A stretch of DNA of 64,000 nt, taken from the NCBI GenBank assembly GCA_039519185.1, contig CM076854.1, positions 154,934,166-154,998,165 of the forward strand. Reading direction: 5' to 3'. The translations under genes and the position numbers were made by a program. The notes beneath the pieces were generated by a model. The model was not told the DNA's origin, did no database searches, and saw nothing but the letters and a program-made list of their open reading frames with translations. Below are positions 21,230 through 31,616 of the stretch, piece after piece. Position 1 is the first letter of the stretch, and each line of letters begins with the position of its first letter. The DNA is from Astragalus membranaceus. Lineage: Eukaryota; Streptophyta; Magnoliopsida; Fabales; Fabaceae.

Positions 21230-24200
21230 GCATAAAATTTCTTGACAGCGTCTGAGTTTATTGGCCTGGGAAGTTCATGTCCTTCCAGGTCGAGTAATAC
21301 CAGGGCTCCACCAGGAAACGCATGCTTGACCACGTAAGGGCCATCATAGTTGGGTGCCCATTTACCACGAGCGTCTTCTTGATGTGGCAACAATTTCTTC
21401 AGAACCAGGTCTCCGGGTTGAAATTCTCTCGGGCGAACTTTCTTGTTGAACGCTCTGGCCATTCTACTTTGGTACAACTGCCCATGACAAATAGCTGCCA
21501 ATCTCTTTTCTTCAATCATATTCAACTGTTCAAATCGAGCTTTTACCCATTCCGACTCCTCCAATCCTGCCTCCATCAACACCCTTAGGGACGGTATTTC
21601 AACTTCGACCGGAGACACGGCTTCCATCCCGTATACCAAGGAAAATGGTGTTGCCCCAGTGCTAGATCGTATGTTAGTACGATAAGCATGTAGAGCATAA
21701 GGCAACATCTCATGCCAATCCTTGTAGTTAACCACCATCTTGGCAACGATTTTCTTGATGTTTTTATTCGCTGCCTCTACTGCACCATTCATTTGGGGCC
21801 TATATGGGGTGGAATTGTGATGTTTGATCTTGAAGTTTTCGCATATCCTTTGTATTTCAGTGCCATTGAGGTTAGGAGCATTGTCTGTGATTATCCTTTC
21901 GGGGATCCCATATCGGCAGATGATGTCTCTCTTCAGGAACTTAGCAAACACCTTTTGGGAGATGCTAGCGTATGAGGATGCTTCTACCCACTTAGTGAAA
22001 TAGTCGATTGCTACTAATATGAACCGATGCCCATTTGATGCTTTTGGATTTATTGGTCCAATCACATCTATTCCCCACATGGAAAACGGCCAAGGGCTCG
22101 TTAGGTTATGCAGAGGAAACAGAGGAGCGTTGATCCTATCAGCGTACAACTGACATTTGAGGCATTTTCTCACATGCGCTATGCAATCTGCTTCCATGGT
22201 GGTCCAATAAAAACCACTTCTCATAACTTTGCGGGTCATCATGTGTCCGTTTGCATGCGTTCCACAAATCCCTTCATGCACCTCAACCATGATCCTTTGG
22301 GCCTCTCGAGCATCTACACATCTTAACAAAGTACCATCTTGACTTCGCTTGTAGAGTATTTCACCACACAAGAAGAAATTCCTCGCCAGCTTTCTGATTA
22401 TTTTCTTGTTTACTTCACTCGCCCCTATTGGGTACTCCCCACGTTGAATGTAGCACTTTATATCGTAGAACCACGGTTCGCCGTCTGCCTCTTCTTCTTC
22501 CACGTTAGCACAATAGGCCGGTTCATCCTTGACTTCTATACAAATGGGTTGGACCTCAGCATTGACATTTAGCTTAAACATTGCTGCTAGGGTAGCTAAC
22601 GCATCGGCAAATTGGTTCTTATCCCTCCCGAGATGAGTGAAAGTTACCTCTTCAAAATTTTCCACCAGTTGGGTTAGATGTTTCTGATAAGGTACTAGTT
22701 TTGAGTCCTTGGTTTGCCATTCCCCCTTTACTTGGTAAATGATGAGGGCTGAATCTCCAAACACATCTAACCTTTTCACACCCAGGTCAATTGCCACCTG
22801 TAGGCCATTAGCACATGCCTCATACTCGGCAATATTGTTGGTACATTCAAAGCTCAACTTGATGGCAACAGGATATTGTTTTCCTTCTGGTGAAATCACT
22901 ACTGCCCCGACACCATTTCCGTACATATTGACTGCTCCATCAAAATACATCTTCCACGTTTTTACGGTTTCTTCACCATGGTCGGCAGTCATTATCCCTC
23001 TCTCCGCACCGTCTGGGTCCGATGATTTTTCTTCGAGAGGGTTTTCAGCCAGATGGTCAGCGATGGTGCTTCCTTTGATTGACTTTTGCGAGACATACTT
23101 GATATCATACTCTGATAGGATCACTTGCCATTTTGACACCCGTAAGGACACATGAGGGCTTTCAAATATATACTTTAGTGGATCAAATCGGGAAATCAAA
23201 CATGTAGTGTAGTACAACATGTATTGACGGAGTCTTCTAGCAGTCCAGACTAGAGCACAACACGTCTTTTCGATGGTTGTGTAGCGGGTTTCACAATCGT
23301 TGAACTTTTTACTCAAATAGTAGACTGCTTGTTCTCTCCCTGATGCATCATGTTGCCCCAGCATTGCCCCAATAGATGATGGTAACACGGTCAAGTACAA
23401 AATCAATGGCCGACCAGGTGTTGGAGGTGCTAGGACAGGAGGGTTTGATAAGTAATTCTTTATCTTATCAAAAGCTTCTTGACACTTTTCATCCCACTTT
23501 CCAGGTTGGTTCTTTCTTAGCAACTTGAATATGGGCTCACATGTGCTGGTCAAATTGGCTATGAACCTAGCGATGTAATTGAGCCTCCCCAGAAAGCTTC
23601 TCACTTCATGCTCGCTTTTGGGAGCAGGCATCTCCTGAATGGACTTTATCTTGTCTGGGTCCACCCTTATACCATCTCTACTTACAATGAATCCAAGTAG
23701 TTTCCCTGAAGATGCCCCAAATACACATTTGTTGGGGTTCAGTCGCACCTTATATTTCCTGAGTCTTTCGAATAGTTTCTGCAGCACTCCAACATGGCTT
23801 TCCTTCTCTTGAGACTTTGCGACCATGTCGTCCACATACACCTCAATCTCTTTGTGCATCATATCATGGAAAAGCGCAACCATAGCGCGCTGGTACGTTG
23901 CCCCAGCATTCTTTAAACCAAAAGGCATCACCCTATAACAAAATGTCCCCCATGAGGTGATGAACGTTGTCTTCTCTTTATCGTCAGCATTCATGGGAAT
24001 TTGGTTGTATCCAGAGTAACCATCCATAAATGAGAATCGGTGGTTCCTAGCAGTGTTATCAACCAGTAGATCAATGTGAGGGAGCGGGAAGTTGTCCTTT
24101 GGACTAGCCTGATTCAGATCTCGATAATCCACGCACATCCTAACCTTCCCATCCTTTTTGGGTACTGGGACAATGTTAGCCACCCATTCCGGGTGCAATG

Positions 24201-24840
24201 AGACCTCTAAGAATCCTGCCTCCCATTGTTTGGTCACTTCTTCCTTGATTTTTAAGGACATGTCAGGGTGCATCTTCCTCAACTTTTGCTTCTTTGGCTT
24301 TACATCTGGGAAGAGAGGAATGTTATGTGCTGCTATTTTGGGGTCAATCCCGGGCATGTCTTTGTAGGACCAAGCGAAAACATCGAGATATTCTTTGAAC
24401 AAGGCGATCATCTCTTCTCGTTCAGGGTTGTCTACCAACTTCAACTCTTTTTTCTCTTCCTCGGACCCCATATTGATGATTTCCACCACCTCATCGTTCA
24501 GACCAAACTCCTTTTCGGTGTGCCCCAGAAAGTCAGAAAGTCTATCAACCATTTCTTCATCGTCCTCCGACTCAAAATAGTCTTCACCAGAAGTCGTAAG
24601 GGGATCAGATGATAGGTTCTCGACGTTCTCACAATCAGGCAAAACTCTAGCGTAATTAGTATCCCTGGAGAGTAGTTTTAACGAAGTTGGAGGGGACATA
24701 ATAGCAATAAACGACAAAAAGAGAAAAATAAAATAAAGGGAGGGGGATGAGAGATTGAAAAAGAAAAAAAAGGAAGCAAAACACAAATGAATGGAAATGC
24801 ATGCAAATTCATTTAATTGTCGTCTCAAGCAAAATAACAT
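21226..24840 (-). CDS. Ogre-type pol: RT, RNase H, second RNase H, integrase
   Basis: The frame is 1204 codons. The first about 58 residues (very hydrophobic) are probably intron translation, and the mature part starts near DTNYARVLPDC. Reverse transcriptase spans about residues 205-370 (FMDGYSGYNQ, MPFGLKNAGATY, catalytic YVDDMVA). The native RNase H lies at about 470-600; where relatives have Asp in an LDxSMG motif it reads LPSSIG, so a catalytic Asp appears lost. The archaeal-like second RNase H at about 630-755 keeps MYFDG, AEYEA, FGDSA and FADALA, all four acidic residues. Integrase shows HHCC (HANGH...CLKCQ) and IDVIGP, TDNAPNLNGTE and the GAVEAANK Glu, followed by a C-terminal tail. 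It sits in the same frame as gag-pro. Confidence 0.93.
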
Positions 24841-24889
24841 AAGTCTGATAGCCTTATTCGGCTAAATTAGCAAAATAAAAGACGATTAC
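24665..24889 (-). other. candidate 225-nt intron between protease and RT
   Basis: Donor GT at 24889-24888 (TTTCAT|GTAATC) overlaps the gag-pro stop. The interior is strongly pyrimidine-rich and the acceptor is CTCCAG|GGAT at 24666-24665. Splicing joins AT to G and gives ATG GAT ACT AAT, reading directly into the pol frame and removing the TAA. Introns at this place are known in Ogre elements. The sites are read from sequence; use in vivo is inference. Confidence 0.6.
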
Positions 24890-27800
24890 ATGAAAGTAAC
24901 AACATCAATAACTGGTTCTGCATGCCAATTGCTCAGCGACTCCTGATCGGTGTCGGGGAGGATAACGCCACTTGCTGTTGAATCCTCCTTATCCATCATA
25001 TTGATCACAAGGCGGCGCATGGCGCTAGCTGCGTCTTCAGGCGAGCTCACTTCTGCTGGCTCAGTGAAAGTGTCACTCAAATGTGGAATTGTTTTAGCCT
25101 TCTCTCTACCAGTTGTCGGTGTCTTCAGCTTTGTCCCAAGGCCTTCCTCATAACCAATCCCAAAAGTATCCGACTTCTGCTTCACGGGTATGGGAATGCA
25201 AACTCCTTGTAAGTTTCGACCCAAACCTTTCCCTTCTTCATAGCCATTTTTACTCATTATTCGAGCCACCACTTGATTCACACTGCGCCTTGACAAACTT
25301 CCCTCTATAACTCCTGGCTTGTCCATCTCAAAACTATGGCACATATTTGTTACTTCTTCTTCGGTGTTATCCACATAAGGTAGAGACATAGGTTTTGAGA
25401 CCAACATCTCCTCCTCACCACGAATCGTGATGATGTTTCTATTCTCAACAAACTTGACCCTTTGGTGGAGAGTAGAAGGTACTGCTCCGGCTTCATGAAT
25501 CCATGGACGCCCCAACAACATGGTATATGCTGAATCGATAGTCATGACTTGGAATGACACACGAAAGACACTTGGACCGATTTCGAGCGGGAGCATTATT
25601 TCGCCCAAAACACTCCTTTTAGAACCGTCGAAAGCTCGAACCATTAAGGTCTGGGGCGTCAAATCCCCCTCCCCTAATCCTAATGCAGCTAAAGTAGTCA
25701 TAGGCAGGACATTAAGAGCTGATCCACCATCGATTAGTACTTTGGCTATCACGAACTCCCGACACTTCAAAGTGATGTGCAGTGCTCGGTGCTCTTTACT
25801 TGCCTGGGGGTGTACCTCATTATCAGCGAATGTGATCAAGTTGACTCGTTGCATTGGATCTACCATGTTCACCACGTTTTGGGGTGTCACATCAGGCTTT
25901 ACAAAGGATTCTTCCAATGTTCTCAATAAGGCTTTCCTATGCACTTCTGAGGAGAGGATGAGGGACAAAATCGAGATCCGAGCTGGAGTCTTCTTTAATT
26001 GCTCAGTCACATCATACTCACTCTGCTTCATGATTTTCAGGAACTCCTCCTCTGAGGGTTCTTCCCTTTCAACCTCTTTGCTTTTCTTTTGCTTTTCAGA
26101 CTCTTCAGGGCCGAAGTATCGCCCGCTCCTTGTTATTCCGCCCACACTCACAATATTGCCAACGGACTCCTCAACTTCTTGGTCCTTGCCCTTTTCACTT
26201 TCAGCAAAACCTCCCACAATTTCCACTCGAGCCTCATAGCTCCAGGGGACCGCATGAGTGTTCTTGCAAACGAAAGGTGTGGGCTTCTTTATAGTCATTA
26301 CAACCTTCTCTGGTGCTACGGGCCGGTTGAGTGGAGGAACTTTTAGCACAAAACGTTCCAAGACATTTATCTCCTCTTGAAGCATTGATCCTCTAGCTTG
26401 CACCACCCCCAGTGACATCAGGCTTTGAACGCGGGCTTTGAAGTCCCAACAATCTTCAATATTGTGTCCTGCACGACCATGGTGGTACACACATTTGCTC
26501 TCTTCATTATACATGGCATATCTCACGCCCTCTTTTGTCGGCGCCAACACCTCATAGCCAGCTTTGTGCAATCCTTGCCATATTTCCATCATGGGGGTTC
26601 GAAGTTTCAGGACCTTCTTGATAGGCATCCGATATTCTTCTATCATACTCACGGTCCTGTTTCCATTGTGATTATGAAGAGGGTTGTTGCTGATATTTGG
26701 TCCTGCCTCTTCCTGAATGTCAAGCTTCCCGTGGGCTAGCAACCTCCTTACGGCCAATTTGAATGCCTCACAATCCTCGATTGAGTGTCCTGCGGCCCCC
26801 ATATGGAACTTACAGGTTAAATTTGGGTTGTACCAGGCTGGAAATGGAGGCTCCCAATCTTTCACAGGGACTCCTGCGATCAAACGAGCATCTGCCAATT
26901 GTTGGAATAGTTCTGTATTGGTAATGGAGAGTTTGGGGAATGGTGGGAAGTCGGGTTGTGCTTGGCGATAATTCGAACGATTTTGTTGGTAATTTGGACG
27001 AGTCTGTTGGTAGTTTGGACGTGTCTGTTGGTAGTTTGGACGTGGCGGGGGGAATGTACCTGGGATATTGTTTACGGGAAAAGATTGTGTAGGTGAAGGG
27101 TTTGTGTTTGAGTTCATGGGGTAGGTTACATTTGGCCGTGGCTGGTTATATTGTGGCTGTTGGTGAGTGATATTTGGTGAGGCTCGAATAAAGCTGATCT
27201 CGGGGTCCTTCTTCTTTTGAGGGAAGTTCTTTTTAGATTGCCCGCCTTCTGGTTGCTCCGTTTGGAGTTTTCCAGCTCTTATCAGCATCTCAACTCTTTC
27301 CCCCGCAGCTATTAGATCAGCAAAGTCTCTATACGCCGCTCCAGCCATTGCCGCCACATAGGGAGACCCTAAGGTTCCCAAGAAGTATGAGCACATCTCT
27401 GAGATGGTGAGCGGTGGTTGAACTTGTGCGGCAAGAGTCCTCCACCTCTGGGCATACTGTTTGAACGTCTCATCGTTCTTCTTCTGCAATATCCCCAGTT
27501 GTTCACGTGTCGGAGCCATATCCATGTTAAATTTGTACTGATTCATGAAGATATCAGCAAGGTCCCTCCAACAACCAATCTTGGAGTGGTCCATTTGGAT
27601 GTACCATTCTAATGCTGGACCAGTCAAACTCTCGTGAAAAAAACTGATGAGAAAGTTTTCATCTTTGGACCATATTGACATTTTGGTGCAATATGTCCTC
27701 AAATGCAGAAGGGGATTGGTGCTCCCATCATATTTCGTGAAATCTGGCACTTTAAAGTCCCGAGGGATCACCACATCCGTAGTAGGGCAGAGTTCATTCA

Positions 27801-28221
27801 CCCCCAAGGACCCGAAGGAGCCAGATCCCTGGAGAGCCTTGATCTTTTCCTCCATTTTGTCCATCCATGATTGATTCACCTTGTCTCTCGGCACAGATGC
27901 GCATCCGTCATTTGCTCCATTATAAACGTTGAATACTCCTCCACCTGGCTCATTGTGGCCGACAGGTTCATACCCGATCCCAATGAGACCGTCAAAAGCC
28001 CTGCTTTGGGGAATCTCTACATTCAGCGGGTTATTGACCCCTTCTCCTTCACTCACTATGGTGTTCATTACCCGTGTTGACAGCAGGGTGATAGTGTCCC
28101 TTATAGTCTGCAGAGTCTCTTCCATTCGGGTTTGGGTGGCGGCCATTTCTCCTATTCTTTCCCTGACTTCATCTACCTCTTGGGACAAATTCCTTCCGGA
28201 CATCTCTATCGCTTCGGCCAT
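24886..28221 (-). CDS. Ogre-type gag-protease polyprotein
   Basis: The frame is 1111 residues. Residues 1-50 are coiled-coil-like; Retrotrans_gag spans about 150-320 (FMNQYKFNMDMAPTREQL, ETFKQYAQRW). A Gln/Asn/Pro-rich linker has three to four RPNYQQT repeats (about 395-420). Two zinc-binding-like motifs follow (CKFHMGAAGHSIEDC and CVYHHGRAGHNIEDC). The aspartic protease lies around 840-930 with LIDGGSALNVLP, using DGG rather than DTG/DSG, and LLGRPWIHEAGA downstream. A G-patch-like segment (GYEEGKGLGRNLQG) lies near 990-1035, a feature known in Tat proteins. It ends TFM-stop within the putative intron donor, so unspliced RNA would give gag-pro and spliced RNA gag-pro-pol. Confidence 0.92.
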   Translation of the reverse strand: MAEAIEMSGRNLSQEVDEVRERIGEMAATQTRMEETLQTIRDTITLLSTRVMNTIVSEGEGVNNPLNVEIPQSRAFDGLIGIGYEPVGHNEPGGGVFNVYNGANDGCASVPRDKVNQSWMDKMEEKIKALQGSGSFGSLGVNELCPTTDVVIPRDFKVPDFTKYDGSTNPLLHLRTYCTKMSIWSKDENFLISFFHESLTGPALEWYIQMDHSKIGCWRDLADIFMNQYKFNMDMAPTREQLGILQKKNDETFKQYAQRWRTLAAQVQPPLTISEMCSYFLGTLGSPYVAAMAGAAYRDFADLIAAGERVEMLIRAGKLQTEQPEGGQSKKNFPQKKKDPEISFIRASPNITHQQPQYNQPRPNVTYPMNSNTNPSPTQSFPVNNIPGTFPPPRPNYQQTRPNYQQTRPNYQQNRSNYRQAQPDFPPFPKLSITNTELFQQLADARLIAGVPVKDWEPPFPAWYNPNLTCKFHMGAAGHSIEDCEAFKLAVRRLLAHGKLDIQEEAGPNISNNPLHNHNGNRTVSMIEEYRMPIKKVLKLRTPMMEIWQGLHKAGYEVLAPTKEGVRYAMYNEESKCVYHHGRAGHNIEDCWDFKARVQSLMSLGVVQARGSMLQEEINVLERFVLKVPPLNRPVAPEKVVMTIKKPTPFVCKNTHAVPWSYEARVEIVGGFAESEKGKDQEVEESVGNIVSVGGITRSGRYFGPEESEKQKKSKEVEREEPSEEEFLKIMKQSEYDVTEQLKKTPARISILSLILSSEVHRKALLRTLEESFVKPDVTPQNVVNMVDPMQRVNLITFADNEVHPQASKEHRALHITLKCREFVIAKVLIDGGSALNVLPMTTLAALGLGEGDLTPQTLMVRAFDGSKRSVLGEIMLPLEIGPSVFRVSFQVMTIDSAYTMLLGRPWIHEAGAVPSTLHQRVKFVENRNIITIRGEEEMLVSKPMSLPYVDNTEEEVTNMCHSFEMDKPGVIEGSLSRRSVNQVVARIMSKNGYEEGKGLGRNLQGVCIPIPVKQKSDTFGIGYEEGLGTKLKTPTTGREKAKTIPHLSDTFTEPAEVSSPEDAASAMRRLVINMMDKEDSTASGVILPDTDQESLSNWHAEPVIDVVTFM

Positions 28222-28610
28222 TCTTGCTCTTGCTCTGGTGAAGTAGACTCGGGTTGGATTGGTCTTTTTTCGATTAGCTCGCGCAATGGTTGCTAAGTTC
28301 CTGATTTAACAAAGGGAAGAAAATTTGTTTTGTTATTTTAATGCGAAAATGAATAAGTTACCAGTTATTTGCCGAGGAATCATTATGGATCGTTCTTGGG
28401 ATCCGAAGTGAGTATCTTGGGTTCGAGATTTCAAATAAATCGTAGACATGGAACTCATGGAGAATCAAAACAAACGAACATCTTCATTAACGATAACATT
28501 CAAGACAATGAGTCCAAAATCCAACATCCAACATCCAAAATACAAAATCCAAAACCCCAACAAACGGGTTCCTCAAAATACATAACCAAAATAACAAAAG
28601 GGGAAAACAT

Positions 28611-30764
28611 TCAAGCATCGTTCATGTTGACCTCCGTCACGACAACATCCTTCTTGGCCTGTTTGACCAACTCCTCGAAGTCCTCCACGAGCCTCTTGCA
28701 TACTTCGATTAGCTCGATCGCCTCTCGGGGGGTGGTGAGCGGGTTGACCATAGCTTCTGCCTCGCGGACTAGCCTGGGGATTCTTCTGACATCCTCTAGC
28801 TTGTGGGTCCAACGCCCAACCTCGTACCAAGTGTCTACAAAGTTCACCTGTACTGCTTTGATCAGTCCCATGAAATGGCTCCTTTCCCCAGCCCAGTGCT
28901 CTAAGTTCCTCAGTTCCTCATTTTTCCTTTCAATGGTGGCCCTATACATGCCGATTGCGCTCTTCACCTCTAACCGATCTTTCCGGATTTTCTCTTCGTA
29001 TTGAGCAATGATTTCCTTGAGCTCTCGGTCATGGCGAAGGATGCGTTGCTGATTCTCTGCTTGGGTGGCTTGAAGATTCACTAACTCGCCCCTCAATTGC
29101 CGATTCTCCTTAACCACAGCTTCTATGGTCTTGGAGGTTCTTTGCATTTCTAAGTGCTTCTCTTCCAAGTGTTTCTGATAGTCTTTAATTATATCAGTGT
29201 AGGTTTGTTCCTCGAACCGCCGATCTTCCTCGAGGTGGGCCGCTTGCTTCGTTATTTGGCTCTGAAGAGTGGCCAGTTGTTGTTTCCTCTCCCTAAGGGC
29301 CTTTCTCAGCTGCCCATTTTCTTCTACCTCCTTGGCAACTTGCTCTCTCAGATCTTGATTCGTGGCACTTATAAGACTCCTGGAACCTTTCTCGATTCGG
29401 GCCTTTTTGTTGGCTTGCGCCAACGAATGAGATTTCTCGTCGCACTCTCTTTTTAGATCCCCGAGAGCGACGCGAGATTCTTTCAATTGGATCTCCAATG
29501 CCTCCTTCTCCACTTCCGACCTAGCCAATCGATCCTTTATCGCTTTCATTTCATCACTTTCCTCCAGCACCGTATCGGTCTCTTGTTGTGGACTAGGTGT
29601 CGAACTTGGGAATGGCAACTTGACCACCTCTATCCTGTTTCGCACCCATTCTTTATAACTGTCTATGGCTCCACAACCTGTGCCTCCTAACTCTTTGCTC
29701 CCTGCATAGGTGATTTTCTTCCATGCCTTACCAATTCTGTCCAACATAAGCTTGTCTGTCAGAACAGTCCTGAAGTCAAGTAAGGATGCCTGAGCGGGCG
29801 GGCCCCTCATCGGATAACGCATCTGCCTTAACGCCAAAATGGGATTGTAGTTGATGCAACCTGATGTTCCCACCAGTGGCACATTTGGGAAATCACCACA
29901 ACTGACGATAACCCGTTTTGTACCTGCTGCTAACGGAAACCAACGTACTGTATCCTCTGTGAGCTGAATGAATTTCTGTTTCCATTCCTGAGCACTATAG
30001 TTCTGTGCGCCCAGCTTGTGCAAATCAGCAATAGGGCACCATTCCTTGAAGTTTCTTTTGAATACGTGAGCCGTCAACCATATATATAGTATTGGTAGGC
30101 AGCAAATAATCCTATTCTTCTTCTCCTCGTGGCAGAGACTCAGAGTATGGTACACATCAGCCAAAATTGGGAATGCCGAGTTTTCCCCTCGACACTTGCG
30201 CGCCATAAACACATCAATTGCAGCAGGGCCCACAAAGTCTCCACTACTTGGAAATAAAACCAAGTCATAAATTGCGAGGGCCAACACATCTATGAGGGTT
30301 TCCCAGTCCTTGCACCCTACCAATTTGTTCATTAGCTCTTCCATACGCACCCTTGGTATCCCTTCAGGCGTTTTCTTATTGGGTCTTTTATTGTCAATAT
30401 CGCCCACATCAACTCGGACGGCCTTAGCAACAGTTTTAATTCGAGGATAGCTTCCATAGAAGTGGTACGGTTTTGCATCCCCTAGAGGTTGCCCAACAAT
30501 CACGGAAAACTCTTCGAGAGTAGGTGCTAGTTGAAAGTTGGAGAATGTGAAGCACCTCAATTGTGAGTCATAGTATTGGGCCATGGCAGATATAGCGTCA
30601 GTCTGAACATTCACCTCTAATAATTCCAATAGGTTCCCATACCTCCCCTTAAGGATCTTCTGTGACTCTTCAGGCAGAGTGGTGGCATAGGCCTTTAGCT
30701 TGGTCATGTCTGGCTTACGGAGAATGAACTGAATGGTCTTCTTTGTTTTATTCGTCAATTCCAT
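28611..30764 (-). CDS. Ogre ORF1 protein (extra ORF upstream of gag)
   Basis: The ORF encodes 717 residues with no frameshift. The N-terminal half (about 1-390) is a globular domain beginning MELTNKTKKTIQF and containing LRCFTFSNFQLAPTLEEFSV; from memory it belongs to a plant domain of unknown function (DUF7745-like or plant-mobile-domain-like), to be checked by profile search. Residues about 395-640 are rich in Glu, Lys and heptad leucines and should form long coiled coils. The position, a separate ORF upstream of gag in the same orientation and 390 bp from its start, is the known Ogre arrangement. The function in the element is unknown; I do not infer one. Confidence 0.85.
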   Translation of the reverse strand: MELTNKTKKTIQFILRKPDMTKLKAYATTLPEESQKILKGRYGNLLELLEVNVQTDAISAMAQYYDSQLRCFTFSNFQLAPTLEEFSVIVGQPLGDAKPYHFYGSYPRIKTVAKAVRVDVGDIDNKRPNKKTPEGIPRVRMEELMNKLVGCKDWETLIDVLALAIYDLVLFPSSGDFVGPAAIDVFMARKCRGENSAFPILADVYHTLSLCHEEKKNRIICCLPILYIWLTAHVFKRNFKEWCPIADLHKLGAQNYSAQEWKQKFIQLTEDTVRWFPLAAGTKRVIVSCGDFPNVPLVGTSGCINYNPILALRQMRYPMRGPPAQASLLDFRTVLTDKLMLDRIGKAWKKITYAGSKELGGTGCGAIDSYKEWVRNRIEVVKLPFPSSTPSPQQETDTVLEESDEMKAIKDRLARSEVEKEALEIQLKESRVALGDLKRECDEKSHSLAQANKKARIEKGSRSLISATNQDLREQVAKEVEENGQLRKALRERKQQLATLQSQITKQAAHLEEDRRFEEQTYTDIIKDYQKHLEEKHLEMQRTSKTIEAVVKENRQLRGELVNLQATQAENQQRILRHDRELKEIIAQYEEKIRKDRLEVKSAIGMYRATIERKNEELRNLEHWAGERSHFMGLIKAVQVNFVDTWYEVGRWTHKLEDVRRIPRLVREAEAMVNPLTTPREAIELIEVCKRLVEDFEELVKQAKKDVVVTEVNMNDA

Positions 30765-31596
30765 GTCTCACAGATTCTTTTGACCCAGATACTCACTTCT
30801 CAATTCCGAACTTAGGTTCCTCGGCAAACTTTCCTGGATGGACAAATAAACAAAAAGTGAGGATATTGAAAGCAAATAAGACCATGCATGTGAAAACAAT
30901 TTTGTTTATTATTTTTTTTTGGAAAAGAGTAGAGAAGTTAATCTATGCACGAAGAAAAAAAAAAAAAAAAAAAAAAAAAACGGTTTGTTTATGCTAAAAT
31001 TTTTGAAGAGTAGGGTAAGGCGTAGAGTAGCTCCCTTTGTGACCTAATTTGGTTGGTCCATGCTATTGGACTTTGAACCCTACGGATCTACGACCTTCTG
31101 TTGTGATACTCACTGGGTTGGCAGCTATAACCTATGGAGATTTCAGGTCTCTAGAGCCAAGTATTCTCCTAGAACGGTCAAACACGTCAGGATGTACATC
31201 CAAAATGTGAATACCCACAAGGGAGAATCGTACTCTAGATGAGGGATTCATGGTAGACACCAGGATGTACATCCAAAATGACTACCACTACACGACCTCG
31301 TTCTAACCTAAGTGTTTTCCATTTAGGCTCTGGTATAAGCCCCACGCAATGTGTGTGCTCACAATGTATGTGTAGTGTGTGAAGGGAACATACAAACCTC
31401 AAACCCTAATAAAAACCAAGAAGCCCCTGCAAACGATCATAAAGATACAACCAAGCAACCAAATTCAAAATCCTCTACCCTAGGGTTTGAGCAGCATAAT
31501 AGACGAGTACATACAACAATTAAGCATAGGGTAAACAAAATAATAACTCAGAAATATATTGCACAAATAAATTAAACCGGCTTGACTCTCACCATA
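30765..31596 (-). other. Ogre 5' leader
   Basis: This lies between the primer binding site and ORF1 and has no conserved ORF. It contains a poly(A) run on the plus strand at 30956-30980 and a 17-bp direct repeat 'aggatgtacatccaaaa' at 31190 and 31261. Confidence 0.6.
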
Positions 31597-31614
31597 TCCC
31601 CAGCGGAGTCGCCA
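31597..31614 (-). other. primer binding site, tRNA-Arg type
   Basis: The minus strand reads TGGCGACTCCGCTGGGGA two bases inside the 5' LTR. The sequence, starting TGG to pair with a CCA tail, is that described for Ogre elements, which use tRNA-Arg. It fixes the element's minus-strand orientation. Confidence 0.85.
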
Positions 31615-31616
31615 TC

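Noticed and set aside
24700..24840. Hydrophobic N terminus of pol as a signal peptide or membrane anchor
   Set aside because: The Phe/Leu/Ser-rich segment is the translation of the pyrimidine-rich intron candidate.
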